Shown piece by piece: positions 35,972-45,281 of a stretch of DNA of 51,095 nt (the first letter of the stretch is position 1; each line of letters opens with the position of its first letter). The notes beneath the pieces are model-generated. The model saw only the letters and a list, made by a program, of their open reading frames with translations, did no database searches and was not told where the DNA came from. Made by a program: the position numbers and the translations under genes. Origin of the DNA: Acidobacteriota bacterium (lineage in GTDB: Bacteria; Acidobacteriota; Terriglobia; Acidiferrales; UBA7541); assembly GCA_021832085.1 (NCBI GenBank), contig JAKBLM010000025.1:1-51095 (forward strand). Reading direction: 5' to 3'.

Positions 35972-36062
35972 GGTCGGTTTTTCGATGCTACAATTTCGAG
36001 TTTGGCGTGAAAGGCGCAAGTTTACTCGTTATAGGGCGGATCAGCAAGGCGCCGGCTCACTC

Positions 36063-37097
36063 ATGATTCAAGACGCACTGCAAATTTTGGCTCACGGCGG
36101 CCATCTCGACGCTGCGCAGGCCGAGAACGTGATGGAGCAAATCCTCTCGGGCAACGCGAGCGATGCGCAGATCGGCGGCCTGCTGGTCGCATTGCGGATG
36201 AACGGAGAAACCGTCGAGGAACTCGTTGGTTTCGCACGCGCGATGCGCCGCCACGCCCGCCCGCTCTTTCCCTCCGATCACCATCCGCCGCTCGGCGTGG
36301 TGGTCGACACTTGCGGAACCGGTGGCGACGCGAAGGGAACCTTCAACATTTCAACGGCGGCAGCGTTCGTCGTGGCCGGTGCGGGTGTTCGCGTCGCCAA
36401 GCACGGCAACCGCTCGATCAGTTCGCGCTGCGGCTCTGCCGACGTTCTCGAAGCGCTCGGCGTCGATCCCGAGCATGAGCTCGAGCTCGCCGGGCGCTCG
36501 ATCGAAGAGGTGGGCATCGGCTTTCTCTTCGCGCCGGCTGTGCATCCGGCGATGCGCCACGCCATGCGTGCCCGCCGCGAGCTTCGGCTCCGCACAGCAT
36601 TCAACTTGCTCGGCCCGCTCACCAATCCGGCCGGCGCCACGGCCCAGGTGGCCGGCGTCTTTTCAGCGCAGTTTGCCGAACGTGTGGCGGAGACGCTGGG
36701 CCGGCTGGGCGTCTCGCGCGCGTTCGTTGTTCACGGCCGCGACGGCCTCGATGAAATCTCGATTTCGGGCGCCACCTTCGTCGCGGAACTCGCCGACGGC
36801 CAGGTGCACACGCGCGAGGTAACGCCCGAGGAATTTGGCGTGGCGCGCGCTCCGCTCGAAACCCTCGCCGGTGGCGATGCCGCACACAACGCCGCGATCA
36901 TTCGCTCCGTGCTGGCGGGTGAACCGGGTCCGCAACGTGACGCCGTCCTTGTCAACGCGGCCGCTGCGCTAGTTGCTGCAGGCTTGGCGGCCGACTTCCG
37001 CGAAGGCGTCGCCCTCGCCACTCAATCAATCGACTCCGGCGCCTCCGCGGCCAAGCTCGACGCCCTCGTCCGCTTCGTCGCCCCTGGCCGCAGCTGA
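36063..37097 (+). CDS. trpD: Anthranilate phosphoribosyltransferase
   Basis: Second step of tryptophan synthesis: joins anthranilate and PRPP. The 344-residue product has the PRPP motif DTCGTGGDAKGTFNIST, KHGNRSISSRCGSADVLEALG, the LGPLTNPAGATAQVAGVF segment and VVHGRDGLDEIS. The ATG at 36063 starts the homologous region (MIQDALQILA). Its partners trpE and trpG are in an operon 7.5 kb away on the other strand, so the pathway is split. It is divergent from sucC. Confidence 0.96.
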   Translation: MIQDALQILAHGGHLDAAQAENVMEQILSGNASDAQIGGLLVALRMNGETVEELVGFARAMRRHARPLFPSDHHPPLGVVVDTCGTGGDAKGTFNISTAAAFVVAGAGVRVAKHGNRSISSRCGSADVLEALGVDPEHELELAGRSIEEVGIGFLFAPAVHPAMRHAMRARRELRLRTAFNLLGPLTNPAGATAQVAGVFSAQFAERVAETLGRLGVSRAFVVHGRDGLDEISISGATFVAELADGQVHTREVTPEEFGVARAPLETLAGGDAAHNAAIIRSVLAGEPGPQRDAVLVNAAAALVAAGLAADFREGVALATQSIDSGASAAKLDALVRFVAPGRS

Positions 37098-37435
37098 GTT
37101 CGTTCCGCCGCCAGGTAGCACAGCCAATCCCCGGCTCGCCATCCTCTGGCGGCCTGGCTGAGCCAGCCCAGATCGCGCCGAAGGGAAAAGCTCTGCTGAG
37201 CGTCGCCGCCGGGCGAACGTGTCCGTGCCCCGCTTGTGCCCAAGTTCACACGATGTAAAACGGAATTTCTCGTAACTGGCTACAATTCAGCGAGTTGAGA
37301 AAATTGAAGTGTCACATTTGTGTTGGTTTCGTAAGGAACGAAGGCGCTGTTATTTTTCGGGATTGGGCAACCGCGTTCTGCTCGCCTGCCGGCGCAAGCC
37401 TAGCAGGTTGCGCGCCGGCGCGCGTAAAGAGTTTC
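37098..37435. other. Intergenic region between trpD and asmA-like gene
   Basis: No credible gene. At 37117 it holds a copy of TAGCACAGCCAATCC, also present at 127. AT-richer sequence at about 37250-37350 could contain a promoter but nothing decisive was found. GCCGGCGCAA (about 37390) and TTGCGCGCCGGC form an imperfect inverted repeat. Confidence 0.5.
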
Positions 37436-37463
37436 ACCATAAACAGACCGCACTGTCGCGGTC
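37436..37463 (-). terminator. Probable terminator of the AsmA-like gene
   Basis: On the minus strand GACCGC-GACAGT-GCGGTC (37463-37446) is a perfect 6-bp stem with a 6-base loop and is followed by TGTTTATGG, a T-rich tail. It lies 21 bp after the AsmA-like stop codon. Confidence 0.5.
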
Positions 37464-37484
37464 CGCGCGCACCCGAAACGGCGC

Positions 37485-38837
37485 CTACGGCTGCTTCTTT
37501 TTCTTCTTGCTTGCGAGCAGCTTGTTGAGGAATCCGCCAATCACCCCGCCCGGCTGCTGTGCCTGTTTCCCCTGCGGCACGAATTTCTGGACGATCCCGG
37601 CAACGCCGCTGATACTGGGCACAATGCGAGGATGAGCCGTGGTGCCCTGAATCAGGAACGGCAGCCCGCCGCTCTTCGGCCCGAAAATCGGCAGCTTCAC
37701 CAGTTGCGCCAGGGGGCTCGAACCGGCCAACTGGGCCACCATTCGGAAATTCAACTGGTTGTTCGCGCCCACCGTCCCCGTCCCGGTGAGCGTTCCCAAC
37801 GCCGGTATTACGATATCCAGGTTTTGGGCCTGCAATCCCTGTGGTGCGTAGCGCAGGTCCGAGCTGGCCACCTGGATGAGCGTGTCGTTCCCGGTGGCGG
37901 CGCCGGCCGTGCCCAGCGCCTTGGCCATCTGCGTGAGGAAGCTGTAACCGGCCAGGCGGACGTTGGAGAGCTTTACTGGCCCCGAAGTCACCAGCCGCTG
38001 GAACGGTCCGTGCAGGTTGAGGTTGGCCTGGATCGTGCCGCCCTGCAGCGACGAGCCGGTCGGCAGCGCGTAGCCCAGAACGGCGAGCAGGCTTTGTACG
38101 TCCTGCGCGGGAACGTTGTTCGCCTGCAACTGCCCCTCGAAAGGCAGCCGGTTGGCCCCAACGGCGGCGAGGGGCCCGACGTGCGCGTGCAGGTTCAGGT
38201 GTCCACCGCCGGGCGTGCGGGCATCGAAGCTCAGCGGAAAAGCCTGCGTGGCGGAAATATTGCTGGCGGTCAGATTTGCGTTCTCATAGGCGAGCCGGGT
38301 TGGCTGGCCGGCGCGGCCAAAAGCGATGGTGGCGTTATTGATGGCGAGTTGGCCCACCGTGAAGCTCTGGATCGGGGAGCTAATGGCGCTCTGCGGAGGC
38401 GGCGGATCGGCTTTTGGCGCCGGGTCACCCGGCATCGCACTTCCGCCGAGGCTATCGAAATTCCAGTTTCCCTGGTTGTCGCGCAGCAGCTGGACGTGCG
38501 GGTTGTCGAAGGTGAGCGATCTGACCTCCAGCTTTTTCGAAAAGATCAGCGGCATCAGGTTGACGCCAACCGAGAGCGATTTCGCCGTCAGGAACGGCTG
38601 GTTGCTGTAGGCGGGATCGTCGCCAATCGTAATTCGATCGGCCACCAGACTGCCGCTGAGCACCGAGACGCTCAGACGCCCGATGGCGACTTTCCGCTTC
38701 AGCATCCCGCTGAGCTGCTGCTCGATCTGCGGCCGAAACATATTGGCGTTGACGAACAGCGGCGTAATCACGAGGATCAACACAATTACCGCGATCACGA
38801 TGCCTGAAATCAGGAACAGATGCTTCCGCTTTGCCAT
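37485..38837 (-). CDS. AsmA-like envelope protein
   Basis: A 450-residue protein of the AsmA/YhdP group, thought to help move phospholipids across or shape the cell envelope. It has one N-terminal membrane helix (LFLISGIVIAVIVLILVITPLFV) followed by the typical MFRPQIEQQLSGMLKRKVAIGRLSVSVLSG and VRSLTFDNPHVQLLRDNQGNWNFDSLGG segments, a proline-rich spacer (PGDPAPKADPPPPQ, about 160), and a C-terminal AsmA_2-type region. The tail is Lys-rich (KKKKK). It reads toward trpD and has a likely terminator after it. Confidence 0.85.
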   Translation of the reverse strand: MAKRKHLFLISGIVIAVIVLILVITPLFVNANMFRPQIEQQLSGMLKRKVAIGRLSVSVLSGSLVADRITIGDDPAYSNQPFLTAKSLSVGVNLMPLIFSKKLEVRSLTFDNPHVQLLRDNQGNWNFDSLGGSAMPGDPAPKADPPPPQSAISSPIQSFTVGQLAINNATIAFGRAGQPTRLAYENANLTASNISATQAFPLSFDARTPGGGHLNLHAHVGPLAAVGANRLPFEGQLQANNVPAQDVQSLLAVLGYALPTGSSLQGGTIQANLNLHGPFQRLVTSGPVKLSNVRLAGYSFLTQMAKALGTAGAATGNDTLIQVASSDLRYAPQGLQAQNLDIVIPALGTLTGTGTVGANNQLNFRMVAQLAGSSPLAQLVKLPIFGPKSGGLPFLIQGTTAHPRIVPSISGVAGIVQKFVPQGKQAQQPGGVIGGFLNKLLASKKKKKQP

Positions 38838-39276
38838 CGGCAGCCTCGCTCATACTTCCACAAACAAGTTGGAGTGGTGGTCCCCCTGCGTGACGAATCT
38901 TAGCCCCGACGCCTCGCACCCGCAAGCCGCAAGGGGCATAGGAAATAGACCGCTCCAAAACCGGTCCTCCAACAGCTTGTACTGCAAGCGGAAGCGGGCA
39001 AAAGTGAGCGGGAGCCAGGCGCCTTCCAGCCGCTTCGACATTGGTAACAGCTCTAGCACGCGCTTCAAGAGGCCAAACGCCTGCGCAATCTGAGCAGCCG
39101 GGCTGCATGACGTAGCCGCAGCCGCGTGCGGGTCAGGAGCCTCGGCCGATGCGCGAATTGGCGCATCAAGGTGCGTCATGCCCGGCAAGCATAACGCATT
39201 TCCCAGAATACAAAACACTTAGTCGCCGGACCCTTGGAATGGGCGTTGCACCACAACCAAACCAGGGAGGCCGCAG
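38838..39276. other. Divergent intergenic region (AsmA-like / ABC exporter)
   Basis: About 440 bp between two divergent genes. A minus-strand open frame at 38850-39041 (63 residues, starting MSKRLEGAWLPLTFARF) ends 12 bp before the AsmA-like start and is weakly protein-like, but no family is recognised, so it is not called. Near the exporter, sequence around 39189-39225 is AT-richer and may carry the promoter. AGGGAGG at 39263-39269 is the exporter's ribosome-binding site. Confidence 0.45.
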
Positions 39277-40461
39277 GTGTCAACAGAAATCCGGGGCATA
39301 CAAACGGGAATCCAGATTTCATCGAGGGAAGCCGCCCGAGAAGCTGCGGAACCCACACGGCCAAGGATCAGAAAACGGGTTCTGCTGCTGACGTTGCTTG
39401 CAGGAGCGACTCTGGTGGCACTCGGAACGGGGATTCTCCCGGGACTTCTTCGCAAGCCTCCGCAGAACGTCATTGTAGCGAGTGGACGAATCGAAGGACG
39501 GGAAGTGACGCTGGCCCCGAAGGAGATTCAAGGGCGGGTCAAAAGGCTTCTGGTGGATGAGGGCGACACGGTGAGGAAGGGGCAACTGCTGGCGGAACTG
39601 GAGTCCGACCAGCTCGATGCGCAATATGCCAGCCTGGCGGCCAACGTCGCCAATCTGGACGCACAGATTCGGGAGGCCTCGCTCGATGTGGCCTATACGA
39701 CGAAAAACACCTCTGCCTCTCTCGCGGCAGCGGAGGCCGCGGTCAAGAGCGCGAAAGCCCGGCTGGCCCATGCCAAGGCAGTGCTGGTGAATGCCAGCGC
39801 CGCTTACGAGCGCGCAGCTGGCTTATACAAGGAGGGAGTAGTTTCCAGAAGCGCTTTCGACCAGGCCACGATGGACTATCAGGCCAGCCGAGCCGATGTA
39901 GACGCCGGCGAGCACGATCTCAACCAAGCGGAAGCGAATCTCGCTGTGGCCGAAGCCGCCAGGGACACGGTCCAGCTCAAGACCCAGCACCTGCGCGCGC
40001 TCGAACAAAGCCGGCAGTCGGCGGTGGCGCAGTTAAAGGAAGCGCAGGCGAATCTCGCCGAACGAAACATTTACGCGCCATGCGATGGCACTATCCTGTC
40101 ACGCCCGGTGGAAGTAGGCGACGTAGTCAGTCCCGGCTCTCCGATCTTCGTGATGGTCGACATGAGACGTTTGTACCTGAAGCTCTACATCCCGGAGCCG
40201 CACATGGCCAAGCTGAAGCTCGGAGACCCTGCCGATGTCACCGTCGACGCGTTTCCAGGCCGAACCTTTCCCGCAAGGATCTCCAAGATCTACCAGCAGG
40301 CGGAATTCACACCGAAAAACGTGGAGACAAAAGAGGAACGCGTGAAACTGGTTTTTGGCGTAGAGCTGACCTTCGTCAGCCCGGAAGCCATCCTCAAGCC
40401 TGGCATGCCCGCCGATTGCGTCATCCACTGGAGCGCGGCACGCCAGCCGGGATCGAAATGA
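39277..40461 (+). CDS. Membrane fusion protein of an ABC exporter
   Basis: HlyD-type adaptor of 394 residues, YhiI/YbhG-like. One membrane helix (about 35-57) is followed by the lipoyl half VIVASGRIEGREVTLAPKEI, a long helical hairpin (about 105-255) and the closing half NIYAPCDGTILSRPVEVGDVV. It starts with GTG preceded by AGGGAGG. Its TGA overlaps the ATG of the ATPase gene (ATGA), so translation is coupled. First gene of a four-gene exporter. Confidence 0.93.
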   Translation: MSTEIRGIQTGIQISSREAAREAAEPTRPRIRKRVLLLTLLAGATLVALGTGILPGLLRKPPQNVIVASGRIEGREVTLAPKEIQGRVKRLLVDEGDTVRKGQLLAELESDQLDAQYASLAANVANLDAQIREASLDVAYTTKNTSASLAAAEAAVKSAKARLAHAKAVLVNASAAYERAAGLYKEGVVSRSAFDQATMDYQASRADVDAGEHDLNQAEANLAVAEAARDTVQLKTQHLRALEQSRQSAVAQLKEAQANLAERNIYAPCDGTILSRPVEVGDVVSPGSPIFVMVDMRRLYLKLYIPEPHMAKLKLGDPADVTVDAFPGRTFPARISKIYQQAEFTPKNVETKEERVKLVFGVELTFVSPEAILKPGMPADCVIHWSAARQPGSK

Positions 40462-42374
40462 GTGGCGCAGAGCAACCCGTCATTGAAGTGCGGGGGCTCT
40501 GGCGAAGCTATGGCCGACGCAGGAAAGTCGAGGCCGTTCGGAATGTTTCCTTCGAGGTTCGCCGCGGAGAGATTTTCGGATTGATCGGTCCCGACGGGGC
40601 CGGAAAGACCAGCATCATCCAGATCCTAGCGGGGGTTCTGAGCGCCGATAGAGGCTTTGCCTCGGTCGACGGAATCAACGTGCTTGCCAACCCCGAGTCG
40701 GTGAAGAGCCGCGTGGGTTACATGCCCCAGGGGCTGGGCGTGAATCTGTACGAAAACCTCTCCGCCGCCGAGAACATCGAGTTCTTTCACGAGCTGCGCG
40801 AACAGCCCACTGAAGCTTACGAGCGCAACCGGGCAGAGCTGCTTCGCATGACGCGGCTTGGCCCGTTTCTGGCCCGCCGTGCACGCGATCTTTCCGGAGG
40901 CATGCGCCAGAAACTTGCACTGATCTGCACCCTCATCCATTTGCCTGACGTAATCCTGCTCGACGAGCCAACGACCGGAGTCGATCCCATCTCGCGCCAG
41001 GATTTCTGGCAGATCATCCGCCGGCTGGTACAGGAGAGAAAAGTCACGGTCCTGCTGAGTACTTCCTACATGGACGAAGCAGAGCGCTGTCACGAGGTCG
41101 CGCTGATCCATGCCGGAGCGATCGTCGAGCACGGCGATCCGGAAGACCTCAAAGGAAGGGCCTCCGGCCAATTCGCCGGGATCACGGCGGTGCCGCAGAG
41201 CGGGGCGCTGGAAAGGCTGCAGGCTCGTGAAGAGGTCCTGTCAGCCGAGGCGTTCGGGGAAGAGATTCGGATTCGGTTCGAAGGGAAGTTGGAGGAAATC
41301 GAGTCGGGTCTTCAAGGCCACGGCATCGAAGTGCGCCGGGTTGAGCGGCGGGAACCCGGCCTGGAAGACCTTTTTTTGCAGCGCCTGTTCCCGGGCAAAC
41401 AGCCGAGGCCCATGTTTCATCTGGCGGCGCTACAGCCCTTGGAGCGTCAGGTGACGATCGAAAGCGACGGCGCCACCCGCCGGTTCGACGGTTTCGTCGC
41501 CGTGGACAGCGTCGATCTTCAGGTGCAGAAGGGAGAGATTTTCGGGTTACTCGGGCCGAACGGAGCGGGGAAGACGACGCTGATCAAGATGATGTGCGGG
41601 CTGCTCGAGCCGAGCGCCGGAGCGATCCGCGTAGCGGGCTTTGACGTGAAAAGCGAGAAGCAACAGGTGTGGCCGCGGATCGGCTATATGTCGCAGCATT
41701 TTTCTCTTTACCGCGACCTGACCGTTTCCCAAAACCTGCGGCTCTTCGTTTCCCTTTACGGCGTCCGGGAAACAAATTTCCGCGGAATGATTCGATCCCT
41801 CGGTCTCGAAGGATTCGAGTCGCGGCTCGCCGGCGACCTGCCTACCGGCCTGCGACAGAGGCTCTCGCTGCTGTGCGCCGTGCTGCACGGCCCTCCCGTT
41901 CTTTTCCTCGACGAGCCGACTTCAGGGGTCGATCCGGTGGCGCGGCGGACATTCTGGGATCTGATCTATTCGCTAACCCGGGAATCGGCGGTGACGGTGC
42001 TCGTTTCCACTCACTACATGGATGAAGCCGATCATTGCGACCGTCTCGGATTGATGAATCAGGGCCGGCTGATCGCCGTCGATACCCCCGTCGCCTTGAA
42101 GCGAACCTCGGAAAACCGCTCGGGCAAGCTGCTGGCGATTCATACCGCCGAGTTTCGCACGGCCTTCGATCTGCTGCGCCCGGTTTTCTCCGGCGCGTTC
42201 CTTTATGGCGACCGCATCCACTTCCGCAGCTTCGATCCGCGCTCCGACACCGGTCAGGCGCTCTCGCTTCTGGGCCGCGTGGGCATCACGGACGCGCGGA
42301 TCAGCCAGCCCTCGCTCTCGATGGACGAGGCGTTCATCGATTTCATCCAGGCGGCGGAGAGAGTTCATGACTAG
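40458..42374 (+). CDS. ABC transporter ATPase with two nucleotide-binding domains
   Basis: A 638-residue double ATPase like YbhF or the front of RbbA. Domain 1: Walker A GPDGAGKT, signature LSGGMRQKLAL, Walker B ILLDEPTTGVD. Domain 2: Walker A GPNGAGKT, degenerate signature LPTGLRQRLSL, Walker B LFLDEPTSGVD. The weak second signature is usual in this type and suggests that only one of the two ATP sites is fully active. It overlaps the adaptor by 4 bases and the first permease by 8 bases. Confidence 0.95.
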   Translation: MSGAEQPVIEVRGLWRSYGRRRKVEAVRNVSFEVRRGEIFGLIGPDGAGKTSIIQILAGVLSADRGFASVDGINVLANPESVKSRVGYMPQGLGVNLYENLSAAENIEFFHELREQPTEAYERNRAELLRMTRLGPFLARRARDLSGGMRQKLALICTLIHLPDVILLDEPTTGVDPISRQDFWQIIRRLVQERKVTVLLSTSYMDEAERCHEVALIHAGAIVEHGDPEDLKGRASGQFAGITAVPQSGALERLQAREEVLSAEAFGEEIRIRFEGKLEEIESGLQGHGIEVRRVERREPGLEDLFLQRLFPGKQPRPMFHLAALQPLERQVTIESDGATRRFDGFVAVDSVDLQVQKGEIFGLLGPNGAGKTTLIKMMCGLLEPSAGAIRVAGFDVKSEKQQVWPRIGYMSQHFSLYRDLTVSQNLRLFVSLYGVRETNFRGMIRSLGLEGFESRLAGDLPTGLRQRLSLLCAVLHGPPVLFLDEPTSGVDPVARRTFWDLIYSLTRESAVTVLVSTHYMDEADHCDRLGLMNQGRLIAVDTPVALKRTSENRSGKLLAIHTAEFRTAFDLLRPVFSGAFLYGDRIHFRSFDPRSDTGQALSLLGRVGITDARISQPSLSMDEAFIDFIQAAERVHD

Positions 42375-43500
42375 CCGCGTGCTCGCCATCGTCCGGAAGG
42401 AAACCCGCGAGATTCTCCGCGACCGCGTTTACCTCGGCCTGGCCATCGTCGTGCCTCTGGTTGTGACCCTGCTGCTGGGGCTGGGATTCGTTCTCGACGT
42501 AAAGAATCTGCCGGTGGCCTTTTACGACCAGGACCGCTCGGCGCTCAGCCGCGAATACATGTATTCGTTCACGAATTCCGAGTACTTTCACCTGGTCGGA
42601 TTCGTTCACGATCCCGCCGAACTCGAACGCATGATCCAATCCGGCCGGGTGCGCGCCGTGGTGGTTATTCCGCCGGATTTCTCGCGCAAGCTGCAAGGTG
42701 GCAAGCCTGTTGCGGTTCAGATCCTGGTGGATGGATCGTTTGCGGGGCGGGCGCAGGTTGTCTGCGGGTATGTATCGGCAATCGACGCGCAATTCAATGC
42801 CCAATTCCTGTCCGCATACCTGGCCGGCAAGGGAATGGTGAGGGCCAGCACGATCCCCGTTTCGACGGAAGGACGCGTCTGGTACAACCCGTCACTCGAA
42901 ACGAAGAACTCGATCGTTCCGGGACTGCTGGTGATCAATCTGATGTTCTATCCCGGGCTGCTGGCCGCGCTGGTGGTGGTCCGTGAGAAAGAGCGGGGCA
43001 CGATCTTCAACCTCTACTGTTCGCCGGTGCGGCGCTGGGAAGTGATCGCCGGCAAGGCCGTGCCTTACATCGGCGTGGCGTTTGTCGACTACTTTCTGAT
43101 CTTCCTCGTGAGCCTCACGGTCTTCCAAGTTCGTTTCGTCGGGAACTTCCTCGTGCTGACACTCGCGGCACTGCTCTATATCACGTGCTGTATAGGGTTG
43201 GGGTTGGTGATCTCGGTCTTCTGCCGAACGCAGGTCGCCGCCATGCTTGTCACCTTCATCGGAATGATGACCCCGTCGATGTTGTTTTCGGGGATGGTGA
43301 CGCCCATCGCGAGCATGGACCGGTCGTCGCAGATGATCAGCCATGTGATTCCCGCCTCGTATTTCATGGGGATGGCGCGGGGCGTTTACATGAAAGGCCT
43401 CGGCTTTTTCTACTACCTGCCAGACTTCCTTGCCCTACTGGCGTTCGCGGCGGTGGTCTATCTGGTGGCTCTGGCGGGTTTCCGCAAGAAGGCGGGCTGA
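42367..43500 (+). CDS. ABC-2 type permease, first
   Basis: Inner-membrane subunit of the exporter, 377 residues: one N-terminal helix (VYLGLAIVVPLVVTLLLGLGF), a large periplasmic region (about 45-170), then five more helices. The segment VVREKERGTIFNLYCSPVRRWEVIAGKAVPY is the conserved cytoplasmic coupling motif of the ABC-2/YhhJ family. Its start lies within the end of the ATPase gene, and the second permease follows one base later. Confidence 0.93.
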   Translation: MTSRVLAIVRKETREILRDRVYLGLAIVVPLVVTLLLGLGFVLDVKNLPVAFYDQDRSALSREYMYSFTNSEYFHLVGFVHDPAELERMIQSGRVRAVVVIPPDFSRKLQGGKPVAVQILVDGSFAGRAQVVCGYVSAIDAQFNAQFLSAYLAGKGMVRASTIPVSTEGRVWYNPSLETKNSIVPGLLVINLMFYPGLLAALVVVREKERGTIFNLYCSPVRRWEVIAGKAVPYIGVAFVDYFLIFLVSLTVFQVRFVGNFLVLTLAALLYITCCIGLGLVISVFCRTQVAAMLVTFIGMMTPSMLFSGMVTPIASMDRSSQMISHVIPASYFMGMARGVYMKGLGFFYYLPDFLALLAFAAVVYLVALAGFRKKAG

Positions 43501-43501
43501 G

Positions 43502-44635
43502 ATGCGCCGGCGGCTCCTCGGACTGATCCGCAAGGAGTTCGCGCAGATCCTGCGCGACCGCGCGCTCGTCTTCATCCTGATTTGGGCGTTCACCGCCGCA
43601 ATTTACTCGTCGGGCCACGGACACGCGATGGAGGTGAACCGGGTTCCCACCGCCGTCTACGACATGAGCAGGAGCCCGGCCAGCCGGGAATTTGTGAGCC
43701 ATCTCCAACTGCCTTATTTCAAGGTCGTCGGCTACCTCGACCGGGAAAACGACGTCGAGCGGTGGCTGGACAGCGGAAGGGCTTCAATGGTGGTGGTCAT
43801 TCCACCGGACTTCCAGCGGAGGGTCGACGGGCAGGGACAAGCCGTGATTCAAGTGATTTCCGATGGCGCTGCCGCCATGCAGGCCACCGTTGCCGTCTCC
43901 TACGTCGCCAGCGTGTCCGGCAACTACGCGGTCGCCGTGTTGCGAAAGAGGGCAGGTAGCGCCGGCTTTGCCCTGAGCAGCCTGCCCGAAATCGACGAAC
44001 GCCTGCGAGTGAAATTCAATCCGAACATGCTGAGTTCGTGGTTCAGCGGTCTGCTCGAGCTGCTGAATATGTTCACGATGGTTTCCCTGCTCCTAACGGC
44101 AGCCGATCTGGTTCGGGAAAAGGAGCACGGCACTCTCGATCAGTTGCTTGTGAGTCCGGCGAGGCCGATCGAGATATTCCTGGCGAAAATCATTCCGACG
44201 ATCGTGCTGGTGCTGGGGCTGTCCCTGCTCAGTTTCTTCCTGGTCTTGGTACCGGGCTTTCACATGCCGATTCGCGGCAGTCTGCTGCTGTTTTACGGCG
44301 TGGCCGCGCTTTATGTTTTCGCCATGACCAGCATGGGCATCGCCATTGCCCTCGTCGCGCGCAATCTCGCCCAGGCAATGATGATCATGCTGCTGATTTT
44401 GCAGCCGATGATTTTTCTTTCCGGCGCGTGGAACCCGCCCGAGGCGATGAGCCGGTGGCTGCGCTGGTTCAGCTTCGTCTCGCCGATGCGCTATTTCATC
44501 GATTTCGGTTACGGCGTGATCTTGAAGGGGAGCACGCTCTCGATTGTCGCCTGGGACGTTGTCGGCATCGTGCTCCTCGGAGGGGCTCTGTTCGGTTTCT
44601 CCCTGTGGTGGTTCAAGAGAAGCGTCTCCGCCTGA
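43502..44635 (+). CDS. ABC-2 type permease, second
   Basis: A 377-residue permease homologous to the preceding one (YbhS/YbhR-like pair): an N-terminal helix, a periplasmic domain with VVVIPPDFQRRVDG matching VVIPPDFSRKLQG in the first permease, and LVREKEHGTLDQLLVSPARPIEIFLAKIIP as coupling motif. The two probably form a heterodimer. Last gene of the exporter; convergent with trpG. The cargo (drug, lipid or peptide) is not shown by the sequence. Confidence 0.93.
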   Translation: MRRRLLGLIRKEFAQILRDRALVFILIWAFTAAIYSSGHGHAMEVNRVPTAVYDMSRSPASREFVSHLQLPYFKVVGYLDRENDVERWLDSGRASMVVVIPPDFQRRVDGQGQAVIQVISDGAAAMQATVAVSYVASVSGNYAVAVLRKRAGSAGFALSSLPEIDERLRVKFNPNMLSSWFSGLLELLNMFTMVSLLLTAADLVREKEHGTLDQLLVSPARPIEIFLAKIIPTIVLVLGLSLLSFFLVLVPGFHMPIRGSLLLFYGVAALYVFAMTSMGIAIALVARNLAQAMMIMLLILQPMIFLSGAWNPPEAMSRWLRWFSFVSPMRYFIDFGYGVILKGSTLSIVAWDVVGIVLLGGALFGFSLWWFKRSVSA

Positions 44636-44658
44636 GCGCTTCCGCTTGGCGACGCGGC

Positions 44659-45222
44659 TCAAAGTGCGAGGAAATTGCTGAGCAACTGGAGGCCGACCTC
44701 GGTGAGCACCGATTCGGGGTGGAACTGGACGCCTTCGACCTTCAGCTTCCGGTGGCGCAGGCCCATGATCGTGCCGTCTTCGGTTTCGGCGGAGATTTCG
44801 AGCGCGCGCGGCAGGCTCTTCCGTTCGACAATCAGCGAATGGTAGCGAGTGGCCGTGAATCCCTGCGGCAGGTGGCGAAAAATCGTTTTCCCGTCGTGCC
44901 GGATCGCGCTGGTTTTCCCGTGCATGATCTCCTTTGCACGAACCACGCGCCCGCCGAACGCCTCGCCGATGCCCTGGTGGCCCAGACACACGCCCAGGAT
45001 GGGCACGCGCCCGGCAAATTCGCGAATCACAGGAATGGTGATGCCGGCGCGCCGGGGGATACCCGGGCCCGGCGAGATGACGATTCGGTCGGGCGCCAGA
45101 TCTTCGATCTGTTCGAGGGTGATCTTGTCGTTGCGGCGCACTTCGAGCGTCTCGCCCAGTTGCCCGAGGAACTGGGCCAGGTTATAGGTGAACGAATCGT
45201 AGTTGTCGATCAGCAGAATCAT
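44659..45222 (-). CDS. trpG: Anthranilate synthase glutamine amidotransferase subunit
   Basis: Supplies ammonia from glutamine to TrpE. The 187-residue class I amidotransferase shows LLIDNYDSFTYNLAQFLGQLG, ISPGPGIP, the nucleophile Cys in ILGVCLGHQGIGEAFGG and the catalytic His-Glu in GVQFHPESVLTEVG. It lies 59 bp downstream of trpE in the same operon. Since no separate pabA is seen, it may also serve folate synthesis. Confidence 0.95.
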   Translation of the reverse strand: MILLIDNYDSFTYNLAQFLGQLGETLEVRRNDKITLEQIEDLAPDRIVISPGPGIPRRAGITIPVIREFAGRVPILGVCLGHQGIGEAFGGRVVRAKEIMHGKTSAIRHDGKTIFRHLPQGFTATRYHSLIVERKSLPRALEISAETEDGTIMGLRHRKLKVEGVQFHPESVLTEVGLQLLSNFLAL

Positions 45223-45281
45223 CGTGTGTAAAGCTTTTCGCTTTTCTCGCGCGTCACCGGTCGCTCCGCTCCTTGCGCCCG

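Noticed and set aside
38850..39218. Minus-strand open frame just before the AsmA-like gene
   Set aside because: Position would suit a gene, and MSKRLEGAWLPLTF is somewhat protein-like, but no family, ribosome-binding site or conservation evidence supports it.
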